A stretch of 64,000 bases of DNA. Origin: an uncultured Clostridia bacterium (GTDB taxonomy: Bacteria; Bacillota; Clostridia; Oscillospirales; Ruminococcaceae). The notes below the pieces were generated by a model. It was not told the origin of the DNA. It was given only the letters and a program-made list of their open reading frames with translations, and searched no databases. The stretch is taken from positions 1 to 64,000 of the forward strand of contig CAMUJF010000002.1 of NCBI GenBank assembly GCA_947089135.1. The letters are read 5' to 3'. The translations under genes and the position numbers were made by a program. Below are positions 26,760 to 35,102 of this stretch, one piece after another (position 1 is the first letter of the stretch; every line of letters begins with the position of its first letter).

Positions 26760-27475
26760 ATGAGTGTTAGTGTTGAAGAAAAATCCTACAAGAATTTCGG
26801 AAAATGTCTGTTTGCGGATAACGGTCTTATCACCGTTGGAATAATGGTGGATAAGGGTCCGAGAATTATTTACTTTTCGCTTAAAGGCAGGGAGAACGTC
26901 CTTTTTGAGGACGTAAACCGTGAATTCACCGAAAGCATTCCCGATTACGGAGACTGGCGGGTATACGGCGTACACAGGCTTTGGTGCGCTCCCGAGAAAA
27001 GTCCCGAGACATATTATCCCGATAACGGGAAAATCGATTATACCGTAAATGGCAATAAAATCACTGTAAAAGCTCCTGCAACGCCGTTCGGTAAAGTTTT
27101 TGAAATATGCGTTATAATGTGCGCTGACAAGCCCAAAATTTCGATCAACCACAATATACATAATATTTCAAAAGAACCAAGCACATTTGCACCTTGGTCT
27201 GTAACGTCTCTCTCACACGGAGGAGTTTGCATTGTGCCTTTATGTACGCGGAAAAAGCGTTCAAAGCAGGTTTCAACGTTGATGAGGGTTTTGCGGTTTA
27301 TGCGGTGAACGGACAGATATTCGCCAAATGCTTTCCTGCTTACAGGGAAGTAAAATATCCCGATTACTGCTGCAATTTTGAGGTTTACACCAACAGGCTT
27401 TTCCTTGAGTGTGAGCTGTTGGGAGAGGAAAAAAGCTACGGCTGCGGAGAGACGGCGGAGCTTTTGGAGGAATAG
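26760..27475 (+). pseudogene. Galactose-mutarotase-like (DUF4380-type) protein, internally deleted
   Basis: The N-terminal part (KSYKNFGKCLFADNGLI ... APWSVTSLSHGGV) and the C-terminal part (KAFKAGFNVDEGFAVYAVNG ... NFEVYTNRLFLECELLG) belong to one aldose-epimerase-like beta-sandwich protein. They are in different frames, and about 30-40 residues between them are missing. The break lies in the short A-rich stretch near 27250, where the first frame reads CTRKK and the second EKAFK. The C-terminus is also cut by a TAG at 27473. No ribosome-binding site is seen before the ATG. The family assignment is tentative. Confidence 0.6.
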
Positions 27476-27631
27476 CTGAAACAAGAGCTTGACAAAAACG
27501 GACTTGAATGTGTACTTACCCATATTCCTCCCGACCGTATCGCAAATGAAACGGACGCGGTGATTTCGGAGCATAATGTTTTCGGCTGTCAAAACGTTGG
27601 AATAGGCTGGTACGAAATTCACAAGGAGGGC
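27476..27631 (+). pseudogene. Fragment of a sugar-phosphate isomerase/epimerase (xylose-isomerase-like barrel)
   Basis: In the same frame as the mutarotase-like C-terminus, but after its TAG stop: LKQELDKNGLECVLTHIPP and then SEHNVFGCQNVGIGWYEIH. The THIPPDRI and HxxFGCxxIGIG segments resemble AP-endonuclease-2-type sugar isomerases near barrel strands 2-3. Both ends are missing, and the right end runs straight into the transporter gene. The family is inferred. Confidence 0.45.
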
Positions 27632-27641
27632 GTTGGTTGTT

Positions 27642-28457
27642 GTGGCTTGCTACACGATTACGTCCCTGAGCGATAAGTACGCCGTTGCAAAGTTGAAATT
27701 TGACGGCAGTACCCTTGCGTTTCTCATGGCAGCGGCTACCTCGGTGTTCATGCTGTTTTATCTCCCCTTTGACAGCAGATTTTTTACACTGACATGGCAA
27801 AGCTTTGTGGCGATACTGCTTATGACTGCTTCCAAATTTTTTGAATTTCAGTTTGCCGCAATTATTCTTCAGGAAATGTCCGCATTTGAGCTTAAAGCGT
27901 GGCTGGGAATTACCCTGTTTATGTCGTACGCCGCCGACCTAATAACAGGCACGGCAGCTCTTGGAACGGGTACGCTTGTCAAATTCTGCTTTATTGCCGT
28001 TACAACTGCAGGACTATTTTTGATAGCAAGATCGGGAAACGAAAAAATCAATTATGCAAAAATAATTTTCCCGCTTGCAGCGTACCTGCTTTCAAAATTC
28101 GGCTACGGACTTATCGTCAACCTGTCGCAGAATTATATTTCACCGTCGCTGTCTCTGTTTTTTGCCCTTATCATATTGGCCATAGTACTTGCGCCGAAAG
28201 TACGTCCCGTTAAATTATGCAAAGAGCACAGAAACGGTGTGCTCTTTGTAGCTCTTACTAAAATACCGAATGTTATCGGTCTTATATGCGAGAACATTGT
28301 GGCAGTACGCAGCATGGCTAACTATTCGTTTATACAGCCTATGATTCTGGTGACGCTGTTTATTATTCAGCTTATACGGCGCGAGGAATGCACAAAGCTG
28401 AATATTGCGGGCGGGATAGCGTGCATTATCGGAATAGTTGGATTTCAGATTTTCTGA
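27642..28457 (+). CDS. DMT-superfamily (EamA-like) membrane transporter
   Basis: About 271 residues with roughly nine to ten membrane helices (VVACYTITSLSDKYAV at the start; repeated hydrophobic segments; the final helix GGIACIIGIVGFQIF). This fits the drug/metabolite transporter superfamily, with a slightly short N-terminus. A GTG at 27642 lies 10 bases after GGAGGG and is the best start; TTG 27633 is too close. The upstream isomerase fragment joins directly onto it, so the original first codons may have been lost. Substrate unknown. A strong terminator follows. Confidence 0.65.
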   Translation: MACYTITSLSDKYAVAKLKFDGSTLAFLMAAATSVFMLFYLPFDSRFFTLTWQSFVAILLMTASKFFEFQFAAIILQEMSAFELKAWLGITLFMSYAADLITGTAALGTGTLVKFCFIAVTTAGLFLIARSGNEKINYAKIIFPLAAYLLSKFGYGLIVNLSQNYISPSLSLFFALIILAIVLAPKVRPVKLCKEHRNGVLFVALTKIPNVIGLICENIVAVRSMANYSFIQPMILVTLFIIQLIRREECTKLNIAGGIACIIGIVGFQIF

Positions 28458-28482
28458 TATATCAATAAAACTTATCGGAATA

Positions 28483-28541
28483 AATAAGCGGACTTGCAAC
28501 GCCACCTGACGCGGCAAGTCCGCTTATTATAATAATTTTTC
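28483..28541 (+). terminator. Intrinsic terminator after the DMT transporter
   Basis: Perfect 15-base stem AATAAGCGGACTTGC (28483-28497) / GCAAGTCCGCTTATT (28514-28528), followed by ATAATAATTTTT. Confidence 0.85.
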
Positions 28542-28559
28542 TTTGTTTTAAGGCTTTGC

Positions 28560-28858
28560 GTCTTTTCATATCCTACATCTGCGGCGGACTCACCGGAACT
28601 CTTTCCGTTTTGTATCAGTTCATTGACTTTTTCCTGCTTTTTTAAAGATGGAAATACTGATATACGGATATATGAGCAGGGTATATTTCAGCATTGGAAT
28701 AGAAATAGGCTGCTGCCAGGATATTAACCTCATTGGGTGTATCGTCAATTTCGACAGTAAGCTCACTTCGCTCCAGATAAGCAAGAGATAAACAAGAGCT
28801 TTGCTGTCCGCCACGATAACTTGAGTAAGGCCGCCTAAAATCAGTTCCATAATATCTT
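28560..28858 (-). pseudogene. Frame-broken coding remnant, family unknown
   Basis: Reading the minus strand, one frame gives YLERSELTVEIDDTPNEVNI and AAAYFYSNAEIYP up to a stop. A second frame continues with KKQEKVNELIQNGKSSGES and AADVGYEKTQSL. Both look protein-like in composition; together they suggest one gene with a frameshift. No family is recognised and no start with a ribosome-binding site is seen. It lies directly downstream of the esterase gene. Confidence 0.3.
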
Positions 28859-29857
28859 TTACTTGAAAATTACGCTGAAATACTTGTATAAATGCGGTTT
28901 AACGCTTGTGTGGTCGTGAGATGTTCCGGTCATAAGCTCATAAATACTCCGCTCGCCGTTTTCTTCAAGTAGCTTATGATAATCTGCTGGAAATGTACCC
29001 ACAACGCCGTCGTTGCCTCCCGCGCTTATAAATACAAGTTTCGGTCTGTTGTCATCAGAAAATTTCACCTCGTCATTTTGAAGCTGTCCCGGATGCATTG
29101 GAGAGTTGGGAACGGGAACAAGTCCCGGCGCAGGACAACAGGCTCCCACATATCCAAACAGGTCGGGACGTGAAATACCTATAAACAGCGATTCCCTGCC
29201 GCCCATTGAAAAGCCTGTTACAGCCGTATTTTCTCTGCCTTTTTTTACAGAAAAATTTTCCTCTATAAATGGCATAAGGTCGGTCGTCAGGTCATTGATA
29301 AAATTATCATAGGCAAGGCAGTTTTCAATATCCATTCCCGTGCAGTAAGGCATTTCCTTGCTTGTGAAGATGTATGGCAGGACTACTATCATTTCCTCCG
29401 CCTTGCCGTTTTCGTAAAGCTCGGTGAGCATCTGCGGTATACCCACAATATCCCGTGCCATCCAGTCCTGATTGTCGTAAAATCCGTGAAGAATATACAA
29501 AACGGGATATTCCTTGCTCTCGCTGTAATTCGGAGGAAGGAGAATATTTACCGAAGTATCTCTTTCCGCTGTTTTGGAATAGTATGTATATCCCTCAAAA
29601 TTTCCGTATGGCGTAATATTGCTCATATCCGGCAGCTCCATTTCTTTTATTGATTTTTCCGTAAGCTCATAGTATTCACTTTCAGCTCTGCCGTCTGCGG
29701 AAGCGCTGTCTCCTTGTTCTGAAAGCTTGTTTTCCGCAGCGGAAACCACGGGTTGTTCACCGGATAGAACATTGTCAGACGCTTCATCGCCAGTCTTTGC
29801 GCAGCCTGTAAGCGTCATTAAAAGCATTGCCATTGCAGCGATTATTTTTGTTTTCAT
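28859..29857 (-). CDS. Secreted lipoprotein esterase (putative esterase family, CE1-like)
   Basis: 332 residues. A lipoprotein signal (MLLMTLTGC, Cys about 19) and a low-complexity linker precede an alpha/beta-hydrolase fold of the esterase-D/feruloyl-esterase type: oxyanion segment YILHGFYDNQDW, nucleophile elbow GFSMGGRES, late His in SHDHTSVKPH. Anchored outside the membrane, it would remove acyl or feruloyl groups from plant polysaccharide side chains. It is translationally coupled to the GH42 gene (ATGA overlap of 4 bases), so both are one transcript. Confidence 0.88.
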   Translation of the reverse strand: MKTKIIAAMAMLLMTLTGCAKTGDEASDNVLSGEQPVVSAAENKLSEQGDSASADGRAESEYYELTEKSIKEMELPDMSNITPYGNFEGYTYYSKTAERDTSVNILLPPNYSESKEYPVLYILHGFYDNQDWMARDIVGIPQMLTELYENGKAEEMIVVLPYIFTSKEMPYCTGMDIENCLAYDNFINDLTTDLMPFIEENFSVKKGRENTAVTGFSMGGRESLFIGISRPDLFGYVGACCPAPGLVPVPNSPMHPGQLQNDEVKFSDDNRPKLVFISAGGNDGVVGTFPADYHKLLEENGERSIYELMTGTSHDHTSVKPHLYKYFSVIFK

Positions 29858-31803
29858 GTGTTCATCACCTTTTCAATATAAAATTCAAATGGGGTTAGGC
29901 GTCCTTTATAGAAATCGGTATCTATGTCCGTGTCGCAATTATTGTTATTGAATACAAATATGTACTCGGAATCAGTATTTATCCTGCGTGTAATTTCAAC
30001 GTTGCGCGGAAGTCCTGCAATAAATTCAATTTCCGCTTTTTTAAGTACGATAGCAAGGAAATCGCGGTAAAAATCTCTTTCTCCGATAACGCCGGAGTAA
30101 TAGACCCTGCCTTTTCCGTATTTATTTTCAAGAACACATGGAGAGCCTTTGTAAAACCTGTCGGAATATACCGCAAGCACATCAGCAGTGTTGTTTTGCA
30201 TAATGTTGCACCAGCACGAAACGGTATAGCTTTTTCCGTTCATGCTGATAGTTGCTTTGTCATATCCCAATGCGTCATATTCGCGGACATAACATCCTGT
30301 CATATCGGTATATTCCGCAGGCAGCGGCTTCATAATGCAGTTATTGTTTTCGTCCTTTACCCCGCACCGATTTGTCAGAATTACCGTTCCTCCGTTTTCT
30401 GCAAAGCTGTGCAGCCGTTCCGCAGTACTTTTGAACGTTAGGTAAAGCGCGGGAGCGATCACTGCTTTGTAGTCCGAAAAATCATCGTGTTCCGATATGA
30501 TGTCACAGCCGCAGCCAAGCGACGTTACTCCGTCATGATACAGTTTAAGCTGATCATAATAATGAAAGTTCTCCGATTGCCTCTGAGTTCTTAACGCAGC
30601 CTCCTGCTCAAATGACATTATAATTGCAATGTCATTTTTTATGACAGTATCTTCGGGAATTTTCAGTTCGTTGATTTTCCCGCAAAGTTCTGTAAACTCC
30701 TCAAATCGCCTTGACGGTACATTGCTGTGGTCAATGAGTCCGTGCCAGAACATTTCCGCACCTTTAAGAGCGCTTCTCCACCTGAAATGTACTACCTTGT
30801 CCGCACCGTGAGCAAAAGCCTGAAGCGCATATCCTCCGATCATTCCTGGAAGCGGGGTCGGCTGCATCGGCATCCAGCAGCCGGGAGTTCCGCTTAATTG
30901 CTCCATTATCCAGAAATTCTTTTTCTTGATTCCTCTCATTAAATCAAGATGAAAGGCATGAGAATACAATGCGTTTTTGTCATCCGGCAAACGCGTTGTA
31001 GGATAATTGTCATAAGATACAACATCAAGCCGAGAAAACATTTTGTGCATATCGCAGGTGTTTTCGCACAGCCATGTGTTTGTGGTAATTACCGCATTGG
31101 GAACAATACTTCTTATAATATCCGCCTGAAACCATGCAAACTGATTGGCGCTTTCCCTGCAAAAGATGCGCCAGTCATTTATAAACGCAGGATTGTACCA
31201 ACCCTCATAATAGTCGCCGTAAGGCGGCTGTACCTGTTCCCAGGACGAATATTCTCCGCCCCACACAATATTGCCGTATGTTAGGTTTATTGCCTCAAGA
31301 CTGCCGTATTTTTCTTTCAGAAATAAACGGAATTTTTCGGAGCAGGCAGGACAGCAGCACTCTACGGCTTCAAGTTCGTTATCGATCTGCCAAGCAATTA
31401 CCGCGGAATTATCCGCATATTTTTCGGCAAGACGGCGTATTATCCGCTCAGACAGCTTTCTTACAGAGGAAGAATTATAGCAGCGGTTTCCTCTTATGCC
31501 GTGAGCATTGGGAATACCGGATCTTGAATACTGCTTTGAGTCGGGATATTTTTCATATACCCAAAGGGGAGGGCAATTTGTGGGGGTACATAGAATTATA
31601 TCTATACCGTGTTCCGAAAAAATATTTACTGCCTCGTCAAGCCATTCAAAATCAAAATTATTTTCTTCAGGTTCCAGTCTGCACCAGGCAAATTCTGCCA
31701 TCCTTACAATTTTTACGTCTGTCTTTTGCATTAAATCAGCGTCTTTGCGCCACATTTCCTTATTCCAATGTTCCGGGTAATAATCAACACCTATAGAAAG
31801 CAT
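29854..31803 (-). CDS. Beta-galactosidase, GH42
   Basis: 649 residues, no signal peptide, cytoplasmic. Acid/base Glu143 in WQIDNELEA and nucleophile Glu301 in IMEQLSGTPGCW. The zinc-binding cysteines typical of many family 42 enzymes are present (Cys in GNRCYN and the CCCPAC cluster near residue 150). It releases terminal beta-galactose, or in some members alpha-L-arabinopyranose, from plant oligosaccharides such as galactan fragments. Operon partner: the lipoprotein esterase. GGGAGG is 6 bases before the ATG. An intact gene within an otherwise decayed region. Confidence 0.93.
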   Translation of the reverse strand: MLSIGVDYYPEHWNKEMWRKDADLMQKTDVKIVRMAEFAWCRLEPEENNFDFEWLDEAVNIFSEHGIDIILCTPTNCPPLWVYEKYPDSKQYSRSGIPNAHGIRGNRCYNSSSVRKLSERIIRRLAEKYADNSAVIAWQIDNELEAVECCCPACSEKFRLFLKEKYGSLEAINLTYGNIVWGGEYSSWEQVQPPYGDYYEGWYNPAFINDWRIFCRESANQFAWFQADIIRSIVPNAVITTNTWLCENTCDMHKMFSRLDVVSYDNYPTTRLPDDKNALYSHAFHLDLMRGIKKKNFWIMEQLSGTPGCWMPMQPTPLPGMIGGYALQAFAHGADKVVHFRWRSALKGAEMFWHGLIDHSNVPSRRFEEFTELCGKINELKIPEDTVIKNDIAIIMSFEQEAALRTQRQSENFHYYDQLKLYHDGVTSLGCGCDIISEHDDFSDYKAVIAPALYLTFKSTAERLHSFAENGGTVILTNRCGVKDENNNCIMKPLPAEYTDMTGCYVREYDALGYDKATISMNGKSYTVSCWCNIMQNNTADVLAVYSDRFYKGSPCVLENKYGKGRVYYSGVIGERDFYRDFLAIVLKKAEIEFIAGLPRNVEITRRINTDSEYIFVFNNNNCDTDIDTDFYKGRLTPFEFYIEKVMNT

Positions 31804-31914
31804 ATTAACCTCCCGCTATTTTCAATATTCAAACAATTCCTTTGGCAGTTAATTATGTATACCTAATTTCCCATTTAAAAGTACATAATTTCATACAATT
31901 TTTGTTTGAAAATT

Positions 31915-31943
31915 ATTATAGCATAAATGCTTACAAAAATCAA
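31915..31943 (-). promoter_or_regulatory. Promoter of the GH42-esterase operon
   Basis: Minus strand TTGATT (31938-31943), 17-base spacer, TATAAT (31915-31920), about 110 bases before the start codon. The leader between them shows no obvious structure. Confidence 0.65.
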
Positions 31944-32047
31944 CCAATGTCTTTTTATAGCAATCCATAAAATTAAGCTTGACAGATATAATAAGGTTAT
32001 TCCTTTGTGATAATCGGAACGATACAATATTATTGAGGCGAATGATT

Positions 32048-32155
32048 ATGCCGATTGATGAGTTGAACTAATTAGGGCAGAAGATGCGGGTTGCTCTAAA
32101 AGAAAAAGACCTGACACAGCAACAGTTGGCTGATCAAACCCTATCAAAAGCAAAA
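32048..32155 (+). pseudogene. Stub of an XRE-family helix-turn-helix regulator with an early stop
   Basis: ATG 32048 begins MPIDELN, then TAA at 32069-32071, then the frame continues LGQKMRVALKEKDLTQQQLA and ends near SK at the terminator. The continuing piece is the first two helices of an XRE domain. The rest of the domain is missing. Clearly non-functional. Confidence 0.65.
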
Positions 32156-32190
32156 GCCCGGAAAACCTTGATTTTCCGGGCTTTTTGAGC
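32155..32190. terminator. Bidirectional terminator, end of rplM-rpsI
   Basis: Perfect 11-base stem AGCCCGGAAAA (32155-32165) / TTTTCCGGGCT (32172-32182) with T-runs on both strands. It lies about 20 bases after the rpsI stop. Confidence 0.88.
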
Positions 32191-32204
32191 CATTTTGATA
32201 AAAT

Positions 32205-32606
32205 TTAACGCTTGCTGAACTGCGGAGCGCGACGAGCCGCTTTGAGGCCGTACTTCTTTCTTTCTTTCATTCTGGGGTCGCGAGTGAGGAAACCGGCTTT
32301 CTTCAGTACGGGACGAAGCTCCTCGTTTACCTGAAGAAGCGCTCTTGACAGACCGTGACGGATAGCGCCTGCCTGACCTGTAACTCCGCCGCCGGCAACT
32401 GTGCAGACGATATCGAACTTATCGGAATTTTCGGTAAGGATAAGAGGCTGCTTAACGATCAGCTTAAGTGTTTCAAGACCGAAATAATCGTCAATATTTC
32501 TGCCGTTGATCGTGATATTACCGCTGCCCGCGTAAACTCTTACTCTTGCAACGGAGCTTTTTCTTCTGCCTGTGCCGTAAAAATAAGGCTGTTTAGATTC
32601 GTACAT
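32205..32606 (-). CDS. rpsI: 30S ribosomal protein S9
   Basis: 133 residues, including the universal start YFYGTGRRKSSVARV, the centre GGGVTGQAGAIRHGLSRAL, and the C-terminus KKYGLKAARRAPQFSKR that reaches the P-site. AGGAGG precedes the ATG. Second gene of the rplM-rpsI operon (13 bases after rplM), the usual bacterial order. Confidence 0.98.
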   Translation of the reverse strand: MYESKQPYFYGTGRRKSSVARVRVYAGSGNITINGRNIDDYFGLETLKLIVKQPLILTENSDKFDIVCTVAGGGVTGQAGAIRHGLSRALLQVNEELRPVLKKAGFLTRDPRMKERKKYGLKAARRAPQFSKR

Positions 32607-32619
32607 TTACTCCGCCTCC

Positions 32620-33048
32620 TTATATCTCGTAATTTTCGGGTTTCTGAGCTTCATGACCGTGCTCTGCGCCTGCGTAGGTCCTCAGACGCTTCAAAGCTGC
32701 TCTGCCCAATGTATTGTTGGGGAGCATACCGTTTACTGCGATCATCATGGCTCTTTCGGGCTGATTCTTCATCATATCGCTGTACTTGATCTCTTTGAGA
32801 CCGCCGATCCAACCGGTGTGCCACTTGTAAGTTTTCTTTTCGAGCTTCTTGCCTGTGAGCTTAGCCTTTGCGCAGTTGATGATAATAACATGATCGCCGC
32901 AGTCCGCATGGGGAGCGAAAGTGGGCTTGTTTTTACCGCGGAGTATGGAAGCAGCTTCGGCGGCAACGCGTCCGAGAGACTTATCCGCAGCGTCAAGCAC
33001 ATACCATTTACGGCTGATTTCGTTTGCCTTAGGCATATAAGTTGACAT
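32620..33048 (-). CDS. rplM: 50S ribosomal protein L13
   Basis: 142 residues. The start YMPKANEISRKWYVLDA, the centre HADCGDHVIIINCAK, and the C-terminal NTLGRAALKRLRTYAG are diagnostic. ATG 33048 is chosen since GGAG lies 7 bases upstream; the ATG two codons earlier is too close to that site. A strong promoter and a structured leader precede it, suggesting feedback control. Confidence 0.98.
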   Translation of the reverse strand: MSTYMPKANEISRKWYVLDAADKSLGRVAAEAASILRGKNKPTFAPHADCGDHVIIINCAKAKLTGKKLEKKTYKWHTGWIGGLKEIKYSDMMKNQPERAMMIAVNGMLPNNTLGRAALKRLRTYAGAEHGHEAQKPENYEI

Positions 33049-33054
33049 AATCAT

Positions 33055-33160
33055 TCTCCTTTTGATAATTTTTCCTCCCGCATATTCCGTTCACAGCGGA
33101 AGCATGCATCGGATACGGGAACATCGGTGCGGACATACATACGTCCGTCCGACACAACAT
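33055..33160 (-). promoter_or_regulatory. Candidate L13 leader RNA
   Basis: About 105-base leader of rplM with several complementary segments, such as CGGAC/GTCCG around 33133-33151 and TTCCG/CGGAA at 33087-33103, the last close to the ribosome-binding site. L13 leaders are known in Firmicutes for autogenous control. Assignment is from position and structure, not from a covariance search. Confidence 0.5.
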
Positions 33161-33165
33161 TGTCA

Positions 33166-33194
33166 ATTATACATGAATAAAAAACCAAAGTCAA
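33166..33194 (-). promoter_or_regulatory. rplM-rpsI promoter
   Basis: Minus strand TTGACT (33189-33194), 17-base spacer, TATAAT (33166-33171). Confidence 0.85.
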
Positions 33195-33301
33195 CAGTCA
33201 AATTGCTGAATTTTTAAAATATATCCCTATATCTCTTTAAATCTCTGCTAATTGCTCTATTTCTCTCTGATTCTCACATTTCATTTCATTTTTTAAAATG
33301 C

Positions 33302-33985
33302 TCAATTTCTTGAAACAAGAAATTTTATGGCGCGTTCTATGCTGTCGCGGGAATTTCCCCAGTCCGCGTCCTTGCCGGTGTTTCGGTAGTCGTACATGGA
33401 GCAGTAGTGTGAAACGTCCTCGTAAAGAGAAGCAATATACTTTTCCGTAAGGCCTCCAATAAGCTTGTTAAAGCTATCCAGCTCGGATTTTTGCAAATAT
33501 GCCGGAGCAAGCGATAAAAGCAGGTCATAATGGGGCAGACAAACAAACTCCTGCTCCGAAAGCAGCGTGCGGAAGTCCTGCTGACCGTACATTTCAAAGA
33601 ACGTACGCATAAGACGCTCCATGCCCCAGTCCACTTTTTCACAGACGAAGCAGGTCTCGTTTATTTCGGAAAGCTTTGCTTTGCGTGCGTTTTTGGGTTC
33701 AAATAACTTCTTGCGTGAAAAGAGCTGCCTGTCCACTTCCTCAAGGTGAGTTTGCAGCATAAGAGCAAGAGAAAGACGATTCTTCTGCTTCAGCATCTGC
33801 TGAAAATGAGTATGGCAGAAGCCCGCGCGGTTTGTCTCGATACGTACGTCGGGTTCCATCATAGCCGCGCCCATGATGTACTCAACGGTGCGCTGCTCTA
33901 GCATATCCCTCATTCGGCAAATGGGACAGCCTTCCTTGGGGTCGAGTATCTCGCTTATCGGTATCGTTAAAATACTTTCACGCAT
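33302..33985 (-). CDS. DUF6062 family protein (cysteine-rich)
   Basis: 227 residues, soluble and largely helical. Four cysteine or histidine clusters are visible: CPICRMRD near residue 20, FCHTHFQ near 57, CFVCEK near 112 and CLPHY near 148. The pattern suggests a metal-binding site. The layout matches a family found in gut Clostridia (DUF6062), whose function is unknown. It stands alone: the L13 promoter is upstream on the chromosome but unrelated, and the next gene is 50 bases away on the same strand. GGAGC precedes the ATG. Confidence 0.75.
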   Translation of the reverse strand: MRESILTIPISEILDPKEGCPICRMRDMLEQRTVEYIMGAAMMEPDVRIETNRAGFCHTHFQQMLKQKNRLSLALMLQTHLEEVDRQLFSRKKLFEPKNARKAKLSEINETCFVCEKVDWGMERLMRTFFEMYGQQDFRTLLSEQEFVCLPHYDLLLSLAPAYLQKSELDSFNKLIGGLTEKYIASLYEDVSHYCSMYDYRNTGKDADWGNSRDSIERAIKFLVSRN

Positions 33986-34034
33986 TTGTATGCTCCTTTC
34001 AAAATTTTTAAAATAGCCGCGCTTACGGATTTAA

Positions 34035-35102
34035 TTATTCCGCACCGATACTTCTGTCATAAAACTCCGACATTCTGCCCATAAGCTCATAGTTCAAAGC
34101 GTAAAGCTGCTTTTTGTCAAGATGTTCTTCCAGATATTCAGCCTTTCGTTCGGGAGTAAATCCGCCTACGGATTCCATAAATTCGTCAAATTCACGATTG
34201 AAATTCTCTCTGTACTCCGCCGCCGAGGCCGCATACCAAATATAATTGTGACCTCTGTTTTCAAGGGAAATAAACTCAAATCTTGAATCGTTCCCAAATT
34301 TTTCTTGAAATACACCGAAGCTTTCGTCATACGGTATCATTTCATCGTCCCTGCTGTGGGTAAGCATTACCCTTGCTTCTGAGCTTTCAAAACCCTCAGT
34401 GCAGCTTGCAGATGCGTATTCACCAAATTTTTCCTTTTCAATATCAAGCATATACGGAAGTATAAACTCAACAGAGTCTCCTGCCATCTGTCTGCCCTGA
34501 TATTCAATTATATCGGCGGAACTGTCAAATCCGGCGGCCATAATCACAGCCTTTACATCAGGGTGATATTTCAGTACGCTTCCTGCGGAATACGCTCCCC
34601 AACTGTGTCCGAAAAGAACTATGGGAAGTCCCGCAAACTCATCGGTACTTTTTACAAACCGCAATGCATAGTCAAGGTCGATAACGCCTTGCGGCATACC
34701 TCCAACAGCATCGCCCTCGCTTTTGTCGTTGCCTGTGGCATCATACGCCAAAACAATGTAACCGCAGGAAGCAAAATAGTCGGCAATATCCATATAAGAA
34801 TTGTGACCGCCGCCTCCGAAGCCGTGAGCCATTACGACTACGCCCTTTGCAGTGCCATCTCTGTAGTATTTATAGCCTGCAAGATTCTGTCCATTATTTG
34901 ATTCAAACGTATATTCTGAAACAAGCAGACCGTCAAATTCGTCAATACTTCTTGCCGTAGGTTTGTAGGTCTCGAAACGCTGTTCAAAGTTGTCCTTGTA
35001 CACTACCGAGGCAATAATTTTCGGCAGGAACAAACCTGCCGCCGCAACCGGAAAGATAACTGCTGCTATTATTATAAGTGTTATTTTAAAGGCTTTTTTC
35101 AT
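34035..35102 (-). CDS. Membrane-anchored alpha/beta hydrolase
   Basis: 355 residues. An uncleaved N-terminal membrane helix (residues 5-30, FKITLIIIAAVIFPVAAAG) precedes an extracytoplasmic alpha/beta-hydrolase domain. Oxyanion segment VMAHGFGGGGHN, nucleophile elbow FGHSWGAYSAG (Ser), Asp in SRDDEMIP, and His in NRGHNYIW complete a serine-hydrolase triad. Substrate unknown. The start ATG 35102 overlaps the end of the glycosylase gene by 4 bases (ATGA), so it is the last gene of the unit running metallophosphoesterase, tautomerase, glycosylase, hydrolase on the minus strand. Confidence 0.85.
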   Translation of the reverse strand: MKKAFKITLIIIAAVIFPVAAAGLFLPKIIASVVYKDNFEQRFETYKPTARSIDEFDGLLVSEYTFESNNGQNLAGYKYYRDGTAKGVVVMAHGFGGGGHNSYMDIADYFASCGYIVLAYDATGNDKSEGDAVGGMPQGVIDLDYALRFVKSTDEFAGLPIVLFGHSWGAYSAGSVLKYHPDVKAVIMAAGFDSSADIIEYQGRQMAGDSVEFILPYMLDIEKEKFGEYASASCTEGFESSEARVMLTHSRDDEMIPYDESFGVFQEKFGNDSRFEFISLENRGHNYIWYAASAAEYRENFNREFDEFMESVGGFTPERKAEYLEEHLDKKQLYALNYELMGRMSEFYDRSIGAE

